Source: Paracoccaceae bacterium (lineage in GTDB: Bacteria; Pseudomonadota; Alphaproteobacteria; Rhodobacterales; Rhodobacteraceae). From it: 64,000 nucleotides of DNA. The stretch spans positions 62,001 through 126,000 of the forward strand of contig JASBTX010000032.1 in NCBI GenBank assembly GCA_030148225.1, given 5' to 3'. Position 1 is the first letter of the stretch. Each line of letters opens with the position of its first letter. The translations under genes and the position numbers were made by a program. The notes below the pieces were generated by a model that saw only the letters and a program-made list of their open reading frames with translations, was not told the origin of the DNA and did no database searches. This document shows, piece by piece, positions 1 through 11,015 of this stretch.

Positions 1-1100
1 GCTTTGTCTTTCGCGGATATGTTCTTGACCATCTCGACCAGCCGCGTCGTAGCGTCAGGAATGCCCTGACGCAAGGCAGCCTGCGCCATCAGTGATGCTG
101 CTTTGGGGTTGGTCAGAATGGCGGTGATCTGTTCGGCCAGCGCTGCGGGTGTCAGGCGGCTCTCGGGCATCAGCACCGCCGCGCCCGCATCCACCAGCCC
201 ACGGGCATTGGCCGTCTGTTCATCCCGGATCGCCGACGCCAGCGGCACCAGCAGCGAGGGCCGCCCGATGACCGAGATATCGGCAACTGATGACGCCCCT
301 GCGCGCGATATGACCAGCTGCGCCTCGGCGATATGGCGGGGAATATCCCGGAAAAAGCTCTGGATATCGGCCCGCAATCCGTGATCGGCGTAAAAGACCC
401 TGACCCGCTCCAGATCCTCTTCTCGGGCCTGTTGTACGATGCTCAGGCCGGATTTCAGCGCGTCAGGCAGCAATTCGATCGCTGCGGGCACGACATCCGA
501 CAGGATGCGCGCGCCCTGCGACCCGCCGATCACCACGATCTTGGCCGCTTCGGGCTGCGGTGGCACGTAGGGCGCGCCCGCGTGATCCAGTACCGCCTGA
601 CGCACCGGGTTGCCGGTATGCGTCGCGCTGACCCCTGTGGGCAGTTCGGTGGGCCATGTCCCGCAGGCAATGGCATCGACCCGCCGCGCGAAAAGCTGAT
701 TGACCCGCCCCAGCACGCCGTTCTGCTCGTGGAACATGCGCGGCAACCGCAAAAGCCACGCCGCCCCCATCGCCGGGATCGCCGGATAGCCGCCAAAGCC
801 CACGACAACGCGCGGACGGTCCCGCCGCATCCGTCGCCATGCCGCCCAGACACCGCCCAGAATGCGGAACGGCACGGTCATGCGCGCCGCCAGTCCACCC
901 CGGGCAAAGGTGGCCGACGCCACCTCTTCGACCTCGACCATATGCGGAAAACCACCGGTATAGCGCGCGCCCCGCCCATCCGTCGACAGCTTGACGCGCC
1001 AGCCCTTGCGGATCATCACCTCGGCCAGCGCCTGCGCGGGAAACATATGCCCGCCCGTACCGCCCGCCGCGATCACCAGCAAGGGGGGCGTTTCATCCAT
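1..1100 (-). CDS. murG: MurG, UDP-GlcNAc:lipid I N-acetylglucosaminyltransferase (C-terminus cut by window edge)
   Basis: Last cytoplasmic step of lipid II synthesis: transfers GlcNAc onto lipid I at the inner face of the membrane. The frame starts at the ATG complementary to 1098-1100 and stays open to base 1, about 366 codons. The N-terminus has the glycine-rich loop [17 protein letters not shown] expected of MurG, then [12 protein letters not shown] and [12 protein letters not shown], which are family signatures. The length is already close to the family's usual 355-370 residues, so only a few C-terminal residues should be missing. Its ATG lies inside the end of ftsW (8-nt overlap), so it is translated as part of the dcw operon. 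Confidence 0.95.
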   Translation of the reverse strand, partial: MDETPPLLVIAAGGTGGHMFPAQALAEVMIRKGWRVKLSTDGRGARYTGGFPHMVEVEEVASATFARGGLAARMTVPFRILGGVWAAWRRMRRDRPRVVVGFGGYPAIPAMGAAWLLRLPRMFHEQNGVLGRVNQLFARRVDAIACGTWPTELPTGVSATHTGNPVRQAVLDHAGAPYVPPQPEAAKIVVIGGSQGARILSDVVPAAIELLPDALKSGLSIVQQAREEDLERVRVFYADHGLRADIQSFFRDIPRHIAEAQLVISRAGASSVADISVIGRPSLLVPLASAIRDEQTANARGLVDAGAAVLMPESRLTPAALAEQITAILTNPKAASLMAQAALRQGIPDATTRLVEMVKNISAKDK

Positions 1101-2268
1101 GCCCGCGACCACGCCCCAGCAGGTGATCGCCGATCTCGCCCTGTGGGCGGGTGCGTGTCAGCGCCAGCAACATGCCCATGGTCAGCGCACTCGCCAAAAG
1201 CGACGAACCGCCATAGGAAATGAAAGGCAGCGTCATGCCCTTGGCCGGCAGGATGCGCACCGCCACGCCCAGATTGATAAAGGCCTGCATCGCGAAAAGG
1301 CATGTCAGCCCCGCACCGGCCAGCCGTGCATACATGTCGCGTTCGCGGATCAGCCGCAAAAGCGACCGGACGGTGACCGTCATGTAAAGCAGGATGATGA
1401 TCAGCACGAGGACAAGGCCGAACTCTTCCGCCGCCACCGCGATGATAAAATCCGTATGCGCGTCAGGCAGGGACCACTTGACCGTCCCCTCGCCGACGCC
1501 GACACCGAAAAACCCGCCTTCCTGAATGGCGTTGGTGGCATAGCCCAGCTGCGTGCGCGGATCGATATCGGGCGACAGGAACCCGTCAATGCGGCGGGCA
1601 AAATGCTCGGAATTGGCATAGGCAAACGTCCCGGCAAACAGCGTCAGCCCCGCCAGCGCCATCAATAGCAGGATCGAGGCCCCGCCGATAAAATACATCA
1701 CCCCCCAGGTAAAAAGGATCAGCCCCGCCTGCCCGAAATCGGGCTGCATGACCAGAAAACCCACCACGATCATCGTCAGCCAGAGCGAGATCATCCGCCC
1801 CGGCGGTCCGTTCAGCTGATGCGCCGCCGCGATGAACCACGCCACCAGCGCCACGAACATCGGTTTGAGGAATTCCGAAGGCTGAACGGCCATGAACCCC
1901 AGCGAATACCAGCGCGTCGCGCCCTTGCCGAAATCCGTACCAAAAAGCGGCAGCGCAATCAGCGCCACAAATGCCAGCGCAAAACCCACCGTGCCGAACC
2001 GGCGCACCGCATCGGGTGACATCATCGAGGTGACCAGCAGAACCGTCAGCGCCAGCACAGAGTAAACCCCCTGCCGCTTGACATAGTAAAACGCCTCGAG
2101 CCCGTTTTTCGATGCCAGGGGCGGCGATGCCGCCAGCGCCAGCAGCGTGCCGATCCCGAACAGCGCCAGAACCGCGACCAGCGTGATCCGGTCCACCGTA
2201 CGCCACCACCGGGGCAATACCGGATCGCCGGATTGCACGGGCACGGAGCCATATACCATTTCCGTCAT
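1093..2268 (-). CDS. ftsW: FtsW, SEDS-family peptidoglycan polymerase of the divisome
   Basis: 391 residues, multi-spanning inner membrane protein. SEDS proteins polymerise lipid II at the septum together with the class B PBP FtsI, which is encoded upstream in the same operon. Family features seen: a first TM near residues 28-48, the [20 protein letters not shown] stretch (the conserved G(A/G)xRW and QPSE signatures of FtsW/RodA), MQPDFGQAG, and near the C-terminus [31 protein letters not shown]. It overlaps murG by 8 nt. A 133-bp gap separates it from murD, unusually wide for this tightly packed operon, and could hold an internal promoter. Confidence 0.95.
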   Translation of the reverse strand: MTEMVYGSVPVQSGDPVLPRWWRTVDRITLVAVLALFGIGTLLALAASPPLASKNGLEAFYYVKRQGVYSVLALTVLLVTSMMSPDAVRRFGTVGFALAFVALIALPLFGTDFGKGATRWYSLGFMAVQPSEFLKPMFVALVAWFIAAAHQLNGPPGRMISLWLTMIVVGFLVMQPDFGQAGLILFTWGVMYFIGGASILLLMALAGLTLFAGTFAYANSEHFARRIDGFLSPDIDPRTQLGYATNAIQEGGFFGVGVGEGTVKWSLPDAHTDFIIAVAAEEFGLVLVLIIILLYMTVTVRSLLRLIRERDMYARLAGAGLTCLFAMQAFINLGVAVRILPAKGMTLPFISYGGSSLLASALTMGMLLALTRTRPQGEIGDHLLGRGRGHG

Positions 2269-2401
2269 GGAAAAATGCCTGAATTGCCTCGTTCACATCG
2301 CCCGTTTGCCGGGTCTGTGGATAAGTCTAACGTCTAAAGCCGCGCCTGACTAGGGTCAGAACGGGCCCTCAGGCCATCGCCCACGGCGCACCCGGCGAAT
2401 A

Positions 2402-3802
2402 TCAGCCGATCAGACGCGCCACTTCGGCCATGAAGGCCTCGCCGCGTTTCTCGAAATCAGGATACTGGTCGAAACTCGCCGCCGCCGGCGCAAGAAGCAC
2501 CGTGTCGCCGTCTTCGGCCTCGGCGGCTGCGCGGGCGACCGCGCGCTCCATCGTCTCGCAGATTTCATATTCGGTCTGTCCCATCTGAAGCCCGAATTCA
2601 CGCGCCGAATGGCCGATCAGATAGGCTTTGACGACGTTGCCCATGACATCGGTCAGATCTGCGATGCCGCCCTCTTTGCCCAGCCCGCCCGCGATCCAGC
2701 GGATGCGGTCAAAGGCGGTCAGCGCTTTGGCCGCGCTGTCGACATTCGTGGCCTTGCTGTCATTGACGAACAGCACCCCGTTGCGTCGCCCCACGATCTG
2801 GGAACGGTGCGGCAGCCCAGCAAAGCTCTCCATCGCGGCGCCGATCTGCTTGGGCCCCAGCCCCAGACACCGCGCCACCCCATAGGCCGCCGCTGCATTC
2901 TGGTGGTTATGCGCGCCGGGCAGGTGTTCCATCGGCCTCAGGTCGATCGCGCCAATCTGCCGACCGCCCCGCGTCTCGGACAGGAATGATTTGCGGATAA
3001 AGACGTTCCAGCCCGGCCCGTCCAGCCTGCCCGTGGCTGATACCCGGATCACCCGGTCATCGCCGGGCGACTGCGCCATCTGGTTGACCAGATACCGCCC
3101 CTCGGTCTCATCCACGCCGATCACCGCCCGGTCCGGCCCGCCCTCGGCAAAAAGCCTGCGCTTGGCCGCGAAATAGCCGCCCATGCCGCCATGGCGATCC
3201 AGATGATCGGGGCTCAGATTGGTGAAAACGGCGATATCCGGCGTCAGCGAACGGGCCAGCTCGGTCTGGTAGGAACTCAGTTCCAGCACCACCACCTCGC
3301 CTTCCTGCGCGGGCTCCAGATCAAAGACACCGCGCCCGATATTTCCCGCCAGCTGCGCCGGACGGCCTGCATGGGTGACGATATGATGGATCAGCGCCGC
3401 CGTCGTGGATTTGCCGTTCGATCCCGTTACCGCAACGATCTTGGGCAGGCGGTCGAACCGGTCCCAGTCGCGCGTGGCATATGAACGAAAGAACAGCCCG
3501 ATATCATTGTCGACCGGCACACCGGCGGCCATTGCCGCGGCAATCACCGGATGCGGCGCGGGATAAAGATGCGCGATCCCCGGCGACACCACGAGGCAGG
3601 CCATATCATCAAAGGCCTCGCGCCGGGTCAGATCGGCCAGCCTGTGACCGGCGGCTTTGGCCGTCGCGCGCGCCTCGGGCCCGTCATCCCAACACAGCGC
3701 CTCGGCCCCGCCGGCCTCGAGCGCCCGCGCCACCGCCATGCCCGACCGGCCCAGCCCCAGCACACCAACCCGCGCGCCCGCGTATCCCTGCGCGGGCACC
3801 AT
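2402..3802 (-). CDS. murD: MurD, UDP-N-acetylmuramoyl-L-alanine:D-glutamate ligase
   Basis: 466 residues, normal family length. Adds D-glutamate to UDP-MurNAc-L-Ala in the cytoplasm. The N-terminal Rossmann-type UDP-binding region begins [18 protein letters not shown]. The central ATPase domain carries the Mur-ligase P-loop TGSNGKST at about residues 126-133. [13 protein letters not shown] and NDSKATN are further Mur-ligase signatures. It sits between mraY and ftsW, as in most alphaproteobacterial dcw clusters. Start taken at [16 protein letters not shown] because the first beta strand begins ten residues later. Confidence 0.96.
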   Translation of the reverse strand: MVPAQGYAGARVGVLGLGRSGMAVARALEAGGAEALCWDDGPEARATAKAAGHRLADLTRREAFDDMACLVVSPGIAHLYPAPHPVIAAAMAAGVPVDNDIGLFFRSYATRDWDRFDRLPKIVAVTGSNGKSTTAALIHHIVTHAGRPAQLAGNIGRGVFDLEPAQEGEVVVLELSSYQTELARSLTPDIAVFTNLSPDHLDRHGGMGGYFAAKRRLFAEGGPDRAVIGVDETEGRYLVNQMAQSPGDDRVIRVSATGRLDGPGWNVFIRKSFLSETRGGRQIGAIDLRPMEHLPGAHNHQNAAAAYGVARCLGLGPKQIGAAMESFAGLPHRSQIVGRRNGVLFVNDSKATNVDSAAKALTAFDRIRWIAGGLGKEGGIADLTDVMGNVVKAYLIGHSAREFGLQMGQTEYEICETMERAVARAAAEAEDGDTVLLAPAAASFDQYPDFEKRGEAFMAEVARLIG

Positions 3803-3846
3803 CTAGGCTGCCGTCCCCGACGCTCGGCCGTCGTGCCTGCCGGTCA

Positions 3847-4932
3847 TCAGCGCACCTTCAGCGTGGCCAGCCCCACCAGCGCCAGGATCAGCGCGATGAT
3901 CCAGAACCGGATCACGATCTGGCTTTCGGCCCAGCCGCGTTTCTCGAAATGATGATGGATCGGTGCCATCAGGAAAACCCGTCGGCCCGTGCGTTTGAAA
4001 TAAAGCACCTGAATGATCACGCTCAGCGCCTCGACCACGAAAAGACCGCCGATAATGCCCAGCACGATCTCGTGCTTGGTGGCCACCGCGATGGCCCCCA
4101 GCGCCCCGCCCAGCGCCAGCGACCCGGTATCGCCCATGAACACCGCCGCTGGTGGCGCGTTATACCACAGAAATCCCAGCCCGCCGCCGACCAGCCCGGC
4201 CACGAATATCAGTATCTCTCCCGTTCCGGGCACGTAGTGCACCTCCAGATATTGCGTGAAATCGACCCGGCCCACCGCATAGGCAATGATGCCCAGCGCC
4301 GACGACGCGATCATCACGGGCATGATCGCCAGCCCGTCCAGACCGTCGGTCAGATTGACCGAATTGGCCGCACCCACGATCACGAACATCGCGAAGGGCA
4401 GAAAGAAATAGCCCATATAGATCAGCGTATCCTTGTAAAACGGCAGCGCCAGCTGCCATTTCAGGTTATCGGGCTGCGCCAGCACACTGGCATAGGTGGC
4501 AAACCCCGCGATCAGAAACCCGATCATCAGCCTCACCCGCGCGGGCACGCCATCGACATTGCCCTGGCTGACCTTGCGATAATCATCGATGAAACCAAGC
4601 CCGCCAAAGGACAGCGTCACAAAAAGGACGATCCAGATATAGGGCGTGTCCCAGCGCGCCCATGTCAGCGTCGATAACAGCACCGCCCCCAGGATCAGAA
4701 CACCCCCCATGGTCGGCGTGCCCTTCTTGGTGACAAGATGACCCTCGGGGCCATCTTCGCGGATGGGCTGGCCAATCTTCTGGCGTGACTTCAGCAGATT
4801 GATCAGCGGCCGGCCAAAGATAAAGCCAAAGATCAGCGCCGTGAAAAAGGCACCCCCGGCACGAAAGGTGATATAGCGAAACAGGTTGAAGAAATCTCCG
4901 CCATCGGACAGTTCGGTTAACCAGTAGAGCAT
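3847..4932 (-). CDS. mraY: MraY, phospho-N-acetylmuramoyl-pentapeptide transferase
   Basis: Integral membrane enzyme that makes lipid I from undecaprenyl phosphate and UDP-MurNAc-pentapeptide. The start is placed at MLYWLTELSDGG (360 residues) rather than at an ATG 60 bases upstream, because 360 residues is the family norm and the sequence aligns from that Met. Signatures seen: GTPTMGG, the DD catalytic motif in GFIDDYRK, NLTDGLDGLA, and MAPIHHHFE near the C-terminus. About ten hydrophobic segments are visible. Only 13 nt separate it from the murF stop, so the two are co-transcribed. Confidence 0.96.
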   Translation of the reverse strand: MLYWLTELSDGGDFFNLFRYITFRAGGAFFTALIFGFIFGRPLINLLKSRQKIGQPIREDGPEGHLVTKKGTPTMGGVLILGAVLLSTLTWARWDTPYIWIVLFVTLSFGGLGFIDDYRKVSQGNVDGVPARVRLMIGFLIAGFATYASVLAQPDNLKWQLALPFYKDTLIYMGYFFLPFAMFVIVGAANSVNLTDGLDGLAIMPVMIASSALGIIAYAVGRVDFTQYLEVHYVPGTGEILIFVAGLVGGGLGFLWYNAPPAAVFMGDTGSLALGGALGAIAVATKHEIVLGIIGGLFVVEALSVIIQVLYFKRTGRRVFLMAPIHHHFEKRGWAESQIVIRFWIIALILALVGLATLKVR

Positions 4933-4945
4933 TCGGGACTGTTCC

Positions 4946-6385
4946 TCACAGTTTGGCGGGCACCGAGTGGCCCAATTTGCGGATGGCGTCAATGATAACG
5001 GCCATCTTCATGCCGAGCGAGCCCTTGACCAGCACCACATCGCCCGCATCCAGTATGTCATGCAGGACCGGCACCAGCCCGGCCGAGGCGTCATGATGCT
5101 GCCCCCGCCTGCCCGCAGGCAACGCCTGCCAGAGCGCGGCCATGTCTGGACCGACCGCATGGACAAGGTCGATGTCCTGCATCGCCGGATGATCGGCCAG
5201 CGCGGCATGCATGTCAGGGCTTTGCGGCCCCAGCTCCAGCATATCACCCAGGATGGCGATGCGCCGCCCGCGCGATACCCGGCCCACATTATGGCGTGGC
5301 ATGGTAACGGCCAGCACCTCCAGCGCCGCCGCGACCGAGGTGGGATTGGCGTTATACGCGTCATCGATCAGCTGGATCACGCAATCGGGATCGACCCGGT
5401 CGATCACGATCATCTCGCGCACACCCCGCCCGTCAAACGGTGTCCAGCGCCCCAGATCACTCACGGCCAGCCCCGGATCAGCGCCCAGCGCCCCGGCAGC
5501 CGCCAGCGCAGCCGCACCGTTCATCGCGAAATGGCGTCCCGGCGTGGCGATCTTGACGGGGATTTCCCGGCCCTCGTGCCCCAGCCTGAAAATCGTCGCC
5601 TCCGGTGTCAGCCTGACATCGCTCAGCCGGTAGTCAGCACCGTCACCCTGACCGAAACTCAGAACATTGCCTGCATGGCGTTCGGCTTCACGGCGCAGAA
5701 TGGGGGCCGTGTCGATATCCCCGTTCAGGATGGCCACACCACCCGCCGCCAGCCCGGTGAAAATCGCCGCCTTTTCGCGGGCGATGGCCGCCACATCGTC
5801 AAAGGCCGCCAGATGCGCCGCCGCCACGGTGGTCACAACCGCGACATCCGGCGCGCTCATCCGCGCCAGCGGCGCGATCTCGCCGGGATGGTTCATGCCG
5901 ATCTCGATCACGGCAAAATCGGCATCCACGGGCATGCGCGCCAGCGTCAGCGGCACGCCCCAGTGATTGTTGAAACTCTTTTCCGCCGCATGCACCCTGC
6001 CCTGATGGCTCAGGATGGTGCGCAGCATTTCCTTGGTCGAGGTTTTGCCGACCGATCCGGTGACGGCAACCACCCGCGCCCGCGTCGCCCGACGGCGCGC
6101 GCGCGCCATATCACCCAGCGCCGCCAACACATCGGGCACGATCAGAAGCGGCGCATCATCCGCCACCCCGTCCGGCCGGTGCGACACCAGCGCCGCTGCC
6201 GCCCCCGCCGCCAATGCCTGGGATACGAAATCATGCCCGTCGCGCACATCTTTCAGCGCCACGAACAGATCGCCCGCATTCAGGCTGCGGGTGTCGATGG
6301 AAATGCCGCTGGCCTGCCAGTCGCGGGTGCTCTCGCCGCCGGTGGCCGCCACCGCCGCGTCGCGCGTCCAGAGCGGCGCGTTCAC
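4946..6385 (-). CDS. murF: MurF, UDP-MurNAc-tripeptide:D-alanyl-D-alanine ligase
   Basis: 479 residues. Adds D-Ala-D-Ala to UDP-MurNAc-tripeptide, completing the pentapeptide. The N-terminal domain contains GISIDTRSLNAGDLFVAL, the substrate-binding motif shared with MurE. The P-loop TGSVGKTS lies at about residues 109-116. NHPGEIA and DAYNANPTS are MurF-type signatures. Its ATG overlaps the murE stop as ATGA (6382-6385), a standard translational coupling. Confidence 0.96.
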   Translation of the reverse strand: MNAPLWTRDAAVAATGGESTRDWQASGISIDTRSLNAGDLFVALKDVRDGHDFVSQALAAGAAAALVSHRPDGVADDAPLLIVPDVLAALGDMARARRRATRARVVAVTGSVGKTSTKEMLRTILSHQGRVHAAEKSFNNHWGVPLTLARMPVDADFAVIEIGMNHPGEIAPLARMSAPDVAVVTTVAAAHLAAFDDVAAIAREKAAIFTGLAAGGVAILNGDIDTAPILRREAERHAGNVLSFGQGDGADYRLSDVRLTPEATIFRLGHEGREIPVKIATPGRHFAMNGAAALAAAGALGADPGLAVSDLGRWTPFDGRGVREMIVIDRVDPDCVIQLIDDAYNANPTSVAAALEVLAVTMPRHNVGRVSRGRRIAILGDMLELGPQSPDMHAALADHPAMQDIDLVHAVGPDMAALWQALPAGRRGQHHDASAGLVPVLHDILDAGDVVLVKGSLGMKMAVIIDAIRKLGHSVPAKL

Positions 6386-7869
6386 AGCCGCCCCTCCAGC
6401 GCCGCTACCGCAACGCTCGATTGTTCGCGGTCATCAAAGGGATAGACATCTTCGCCAATCGTCTGCCCGGTCTCGTGGCCCTTGCCCGCCACCAGCAGCA
6501 CATCACCCGGCCCCAGCGCATCGACCCCGCGCAGGATCGCTTCGGCCCGGTCGGCAATCTCGGTCGCCTCGGGACAACCCGCCAGCACCTGCCGCCGGAT
6601 CAGCGCCGGGTCTTCGGTGCGCGGATTGTCGTCGGTGACAAAAACCACGTCCGCCGCCGCTGCCGCTGCCTGCCCCATCAGGGGCCTCTTGCCCTGATCC
6701 CGGTCACCCCCGGCGCCGAAAACCACCACCAGCCGGCCCAGTACATGCGGTCTCAGCGCCTTCAGCGCGGTGGCCAGCGCCTCGGGCGTGTGGGCATAAT
6801 CGACAAAGACCGAAGCCCCGTTTTCGCGCCGTGCGGCCAGTTCCATCCGCCCCGCCACCGTGCCCAGACCCGGCAGTGTGGCGATCACTGCACCCGCCTC
6901 CTGCCCGCTGGCAATGGCGATGGCGGCGGCGGCCAGCACGTTATCGGCCTGAAAACCGCCGATCAGGTTCAGCCGCACCTGATGCGCATCGCCGCCATGT
7001 TGAAACAACAGGTCCTGACCGGTCGCGTCATAGCGTTGCGCGGTGATGCGGAAATCGGCACCGGACGCGCGCCCGACCGTCATCACCGCGTTTCCCCGCG
7101 CCTCCAGCGCCGCCAGCACCGCGGCACCGCGCGCGTCATCGATATTGACAACACCGATCCCGTCATCGGCCAGCACCCGTGTGAACAACCCCAGCTTGGC
7201 CTGAAAATAATCTTCGAAATCAGCGTGATAATCCAGATGATCCTGCGAGAAATTGGTAAATGTCGCGACATTGATCACCATGCCGTCCAGCCGCCGCTGC
7301 GCCAGCCCGTGCGATGAGGCCTCCATCGCCACATGCGTAACCCCGGCATCGGCCATCCCGGCCATCATCCGGTGCAGCGTGATCGGCTCGGGCGTGGTGT
7401 GCATCAGGGGCGCGGTAAAGGCACCCTCGATCCCCGTAGTGCCGAAATTGGCTGCTTTGAGGCCCAGCGCCTCGAATATCTGGCGGGTGAATGTCGCCAC
7501 CGACGTCTTGCCGTTGGTGCCGGTTACGGCGGCGGCAAATGCCGGTTGCCGCCCGAACCAGAGCGCCGCCGCATAGGCCAGCGCGGCGCGCGGGTCCTCG
7601 ACCACGATCAGCGCCGCCGCTGATCCGGCCAGTTCGTCGGCTGCCATCGCCGCCCCGGCACTGTCAGTCAGAACCGCCGCCGCATCCATCCTCAGCGCAT
7701 ATTGAATAAACGCACCGCCATGAACATTGCTGCCCGGCAGCGCTGCAAACAAATGCCCGGGCCGGACGGTGCGGCTGTCAACCGACAGGCCCGTGATCAT
7801 CGCTTCACGTCCGCCCGCAGCCGTCAGCCCGAGCGCCGCCAAAGACCTGGGTTGGGGTGCCTCAGCCAT
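6382..7869 (-). CDS. murE: MurE, UDP-MurNAc-L-Ala-D-Glu:meso-diaminopimelate ligase
   Basis: 495 residues. Adds the third stem-peptide residue. P-loop GTNGKT at about 117-122. The DNPR motif at about 414-417 (VTDDNPRTEDP) is the known hallmark of meso-diaminopimelate specificity rather than lysine, consistent with a Gram-negative wall. TTPEP and FSQDHLDYH are also family signatures. It lies between ftsI (20-nt gap) and murF (ATGA overlap). Confidence 0.97.
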   Translation of the reverse strand: MAEAPQPRSLAALGLTAAGGREAMITGLSVDSRTVRPGHLFAALPGSNVHGGAFIQYALRMDAAAVLTDSAGAAMAADELAGSAAALIVVEDPRAALAYAAALWFGRQPAFAAAVTGTNGKTSVATFTRQIFEALGLKAANFGTTGIEGAFTAPLMHTTPEPITLHRMMAGMADAGVTHVAMEASSHGLAQRRLDGMVINVATFTNFSQDHLDYHADFEDYFQAKLGLFTRVLADDGIGVVNIDDARGAAVLAALEARGNAVMTVGRASGADFRITAQRYDATGQDLLFQHGGDAHQVRLNLIGGFQADNVLAAAAIAIASGQEAGAVIATLPGLGTVAGRMELAARRENGASVFVDYAHTPEALATALKALRPHVLGRLVVVFGAGGDRDQGKRPLMGQAAAAAADVVFVTDDNPRTEDPALIRRQVLAGCPEATEIADRAEAILRGVDALGPGDVLLVAGKGHETGQTIGEDVYPFDDREQSSVAVAALEGRL

Positions 7870-7889
7870 GACTGCTCCGATGCCCTGCT

Positions 7890-9671
7890 CTAGTTGCGGA
7901 CATCTACTACTTCAATTTCGTCCAGGGGCTCAAGCGATGGCCTGATCCCCAAAAGCGGCCCGATCCGCCGGATCATTTCAGCGGCGACGGGCACCGCCGT
8001 CCAGCCCGCCGTGCGGCGGGGTTCGGGACCCGAGGTTTCGGCAGGCTCATCCAGCGTGACGATCAGCACATAGCGCGGATCATTGGCCGGAAAGACGCTG
8101 GCAAAGGTCGAGATCACCTTGTTCTCGTAATACCCGCCCTTGGGGTCGGGCTTGTCCGCCGTGCCGGTCTTGCCGCCCACGGCATAGCCTTCGACCTCGC
8201 CGAAACTTGCCGTGCCGCGCGTGACGACCTGGCGCAGCATGCTGCGCGCGGCTGCGGATGTCTCGGCTGAAATCACGCGCGGCCCCGGCCTGACCTCGTC
8301 GGTCTTCAGCAATGTCGGCTCGACCTTGGTGCCGCCGTTGACGATGCTCGAATAGGCCGCCGCCAGATGCAGCGGGCTGGTCGAGATGCCGTGACCATAG
8401 GAAATCGTCATCGTGGACAATTCGGTCCATTTATCCGGCCAGAGCGGCTTGATATGCGATCCTTCCACCAGTTCGATCGGGGTCTCCTTCAACAGCCCCA
8501 GCGTGCCCAGAAATTCCTTTTGCCGCTCGCCGCCAATCTCCTGCGCGATGCGCGCCGTGCCGACATTTGACGATTTGACGATCACATCCGTCACCGACAG
8601 GACTGGCCCGTATTTGCTGAAATCATTGATCTTGAACTTGCCCCAGACCAGCGGCCCGCGCGTGTTGATCATGCTGGCGGGGTTGAAAAGCCCCAGGTCC
8701 AGCGCCTGCGCGGCGGTGAATATCTTGAAGGTCGAGCCGAGTTCATAAAGTCCCTGCACCGCCCGGTTGAAAAGCGGGCTGTCAGCCGCGTCGCCCTCGG
8801 TCAGGGGGCGGGGGCGCTCATTCGGATCGAAATCCGGCAACGAGGCCATGGCGACGATCTCGCCGGTATAGACATCCATCAGCACCGTGGCCGCGCTCTT
8901 GGCGTTCATCAGCTTCATGCCGCCGCGCAGCACCGCCTCGGCAGCATCCTGCACCGTCAGATCGATCGAAAGCTCCAGCGGTCGCCCGCCATTGGCCGGG
9001 TCGCGCAGAAAGTTGTCGAACTGCTTTTCAACGCCTGCCACGCCAACCACCTCGGCCGAGCGGACACCCTCGCGCCCGAAACTGGCACCGCCCAGAATAT
9101 GCGCCGCCAGCCGACCGTTGGGATAAAGCCGCATCTCGCGCGGGCCAAACAACAGGCCCGGATCACCGATATCATGCACCTCCTGCATCTGCTCGGGGCT
9201 GATCTTGCGCTTGATCCACAGGAATGTGCGCCCTGATCTGAACTGCTTGAGCAGTTTCTCTGCTTCAAGCTCGGGAAAAATCTCGGCCAGCCGCTGCGCG
9301 GATGCCGCCGGATCGGTCATCATGTTGGGCTGCGCATAGAGCGACCGTGTCGACAGGTTGGTGGCCAGAATGCGCCCCTGCCGATCGACGATATTGGCCC
9401 GCTGCGCCACGATGCGCGCGGTCGTGGCGGCAATCTGCGGCTCTGCCGGCTCGACCGAGGCCAATTGGAACATCTTGACGCCGACAAAGCTGAAGGCGAG
9501 CGCGAAAAAAATACTCGCCACGACCAGACGGCTCTCGGCGCGCTGGCGCTGCCGGTCGCGCATCTCTTCGTGGCGGCGGGCAAGGTTCTCGCGTTCGATC
9601 AGTTCGGGATCTTCGCCATCCTTGCGGGCCTTGAGCACCCGCGCCAGCGGCCTAAGAGGCACACGCTTCAT
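7890..9671 (-). CDS. ftsI: FtsI / PBP3, septal peptidoglycan transpeptidase
   Basis: 593 residues from MKRVPLRPLARV. An upstream in-frame extension runs back through ftsL and is rejected. Layout: basic cytoplasmic tail (1-47), one TM at about 49-70, a dimerisation/pedestal domain containing RANIVDRQGRILA, then the penicillin-binding domain. Catalytic motifs are all present: STFK at about 313-316, SSN at 367-369 and KTG at 501-503. It crosslinks septal peptidoglycan in partnership with FtsW. Its ATG overlaps the ftsL stop by four bases (ATGA). Confidence 0.96.
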   Translation of the reverse strand: MKRVPLRPLARVLKARKDGEDPELIERENLARRHEEMRDRQRQRAESRLVVASIFFALAFSFVGVKMFQLASVEPAEPQIAATTARIVAQRANIVDRQGRILATNLSTRSLYAQPNMMTDPAASAQRLAEIFPELEAEKLLKQFRSGRTFLWIKRKISPEQMQEVHDIGDPGLLFGPREMRLYPNGRLAAHILGGASFGREGVRSAEVVGVAGVEKQFDNFLRDPANGGRPLELSIDLTVQDAAEAVLRGGMKLMNAKSAATVLMDVYTGEIVAMASLPDFDPNERPRPLTEGDAADSPLFNRAVQGLYELGSTFKIFTAAQALDLGLFNPASMINTRGPLVWGKFKINDFSKYGPVLSVTDVIVKSSNVGTARIAQEIGGERQKEFLGTLGLLKETPIELVEGSHIKPLWPDKWTELSTMTISYGHGISTSPLHLAAAYSSIVNGGTKVEPTLLKTDEVRPGPRVISAETSAAARSMLRQVVTRGTASFGEVEGYAVGGKTGTADKPDPKGGYYENKVISTFASVFPANDPRYVLIVTLDEPAETSGPEPRRTAGWTAVPVAAEMIRRIGPLLGIRPSLEPLDEIEVVDVRN

Positions 9672-10018
9672 TCCGTTTCTTCCCCCATCCTTCCGCGCAC
9701 TTCGACTGCATTCGTGATCGGCCCGAGTTCGGGTGCCGGATAGGCCACCTGATCGGTCTCGCCGAACTGCTCGGGCGCAAAGGGCATCAGTTGCAGACTG
9801 CCGAAATTCATCTTGGAAAGTTCCCGCAGCCGTTCGGGCCGGTTCAGATAGGCCCATTCGGCCTGATTAACGGCCAGCGACGTGCGCGCTGCGCCGATTT
9901 CCTTGCGCAACTCCTTGACCATACGCAATGATTCCTGCGTCGCGTAATTCTCGCGATAGGTCCAGAATGCCAGTGCAATCACCCCGGCCCCCAGAACAAG
10001 ATAGATAAATCCCCGCAT
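9668..10018 (-). CDS. ftsL: FtsL-like small divisome protein
   Basis: 116 residues from MRGFIYLVLGAGVIALAFW. A longer in-frame start inside rsmH is rejected because it would bury the TM segment behind a basic tail. One TM at about residues 2-20 is followed by a helical periplasmic stretch with heptad-like leucine spacing. FtsL sequences are poorly conserved, so the call rests mainly on size, topology and position between rsmH and ftsI. It is 1 nt from the rsmH stop. Confidence 0.85.
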   Translation of the reverse strand: MRGFIYLVLGAGVIALAFWTYRENYATQESLRMVKELRKEIGAARTSLAVNQAEWAYLNRPERLRELSKMNFGSLQLMPFAPEQFGETDQVAYPAPELGPITNAVEVRGRMGEETE

Positions 10019-10019
10019 C

Positions 10020-11015
10020 CTACCCCCGTTTCGCCACCAGTCCCGGCAACCCCATCGCGCTGCGTTCGGCCTGCATCGGCGGTGCATCCGTCCGCCGCGC
10101 GATCCTCAGCCGTGCCGAACGCGCGCGCGGATTGCGCGCGATCTCTGCCGCATCCGCCGCGATGGCCTTGCGCGTCACGGCACCGAAACTGGCCGTCACC
10201 CCTGCCTCTTCGGGTGCGAACCGGTTGGCCCGCGCCCGGGCACCGCTGCGATGCTGCAGGAATTTCTTGACCACGCGATCCTCGAGCGAATGAAACGTGA
10301 CCACGACCAGAAAACCGCCGGGCTTCAGAACCCTTTCCGCCGCTTCCAGCCCGGCAATCAGCGAACCCAGCTCATCATTGACCGCGATGCGCAGCGCCTG
10401 AAAACTGCGGGTGGCCGGATCACTCTGATCGGGGCGCGCGCGCGGCAGGCATCCGGCGATTACCGCCGCCAGTTCGCCCGTCCGCGTCAGCGGGCGCGCC
10501 GCGACAATCGCACGCGCGATCCGGCGCGAGGCGCGCTCTTCACCATACTGAAACAGGATATCGGCCAGTTCGGCCTCGCTTGCGCTGTTGATCAGGTCAG
10601 CCGCCGTCGGTCCATCCTGGCTCATCCGCATATCCAGCGGCCCGTCCCGGCGAAAGGAGAAACCGCGCTCGGCCCGGTCCAGCTGCATCGACGAGACCCC
10701 CAGATCCAGCACCACGCCGTCCAACGCCTCGGCGAAATCATCCAAATCCGCGAAATTCGCCTCTTGCCGGATCAGACGCTTGCCATATTCCGCCGCCCAA
10801 TCCGCCGCCATTTCAAAGGCCAGCGGGTCACGATCAACCGCGATGACATAGTCGGCTCCTGCATCCAGCAGCGCGCGGGTATAGCCGCCGGCGCCAAAGG
10901 TCCCGTCCAGCCAGCCACCCGACACAGGCGCCACGGCATCCAGAATGGGATCAAGCAGAACAGGGATATGGGGGCTGGAAACCGGCGCGTCATGCCTGTT
11001 TGCCGCAACCATCAT
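10020..11015 (-). CDS. rsmH: RsmH (MraW), 16S rRNA m4C1402 methyltransferase
   Basis: 331 residues, SAM-dependent. Seen: [13 protein letters not shown] near the N-terminus, SAM motif I as [14 protein letters not shown] with acidic DRDP downstream, [18 protein letters not shown], and [13 protein letters not shown], all diagnostic of this family. Two adjacent in-frame ATGs (MMVAAN) overlap the mraZ stop as ATGATG, so either could be used. Second gene of the dcw operon. Confidence 0.96.
   Translation of the reverse strand: MMVAANRHDAPVSSPHIPVLLDPILDAVAPVSGGWLDGTFGAGGYTRALLDAGADYVIAVDRDPLAFEMAADWAAEYGKRLIRQEANFADLDDFAEALDGVVLDLGVSSMQLDRAERGFSFRRDGPLDMRMSQDGPTAADLINSASEAELADILFQYGEERASRRIARAIVAARPLTRTGELAAVIAGCLPRARPDQSDPATRSFQALRIAVNDELGSLIAGLEAAERVLKPGGFLVVVTFHSLEDRVVKKFLQHRSGARARANRFAPEEAGVTASFGAVTRKAIAADAAEIARNPRARSARLRIARRTDAPPMQAERSAMGLPGLVAKRG

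Noticed and set aside
4967-6445. A 492-codon plus-strand frame opposite murF
   Set aside because: His/Arg-rich composition without motifs; murF is intact on the minus strand.
9672-9857. 62-residue N-terminal extension of FtsI
   Set aside because: It is read through ftsL in another frame and has no homologous N-terminus; the ATGA overlap at 9668-9671 fixes the real start.
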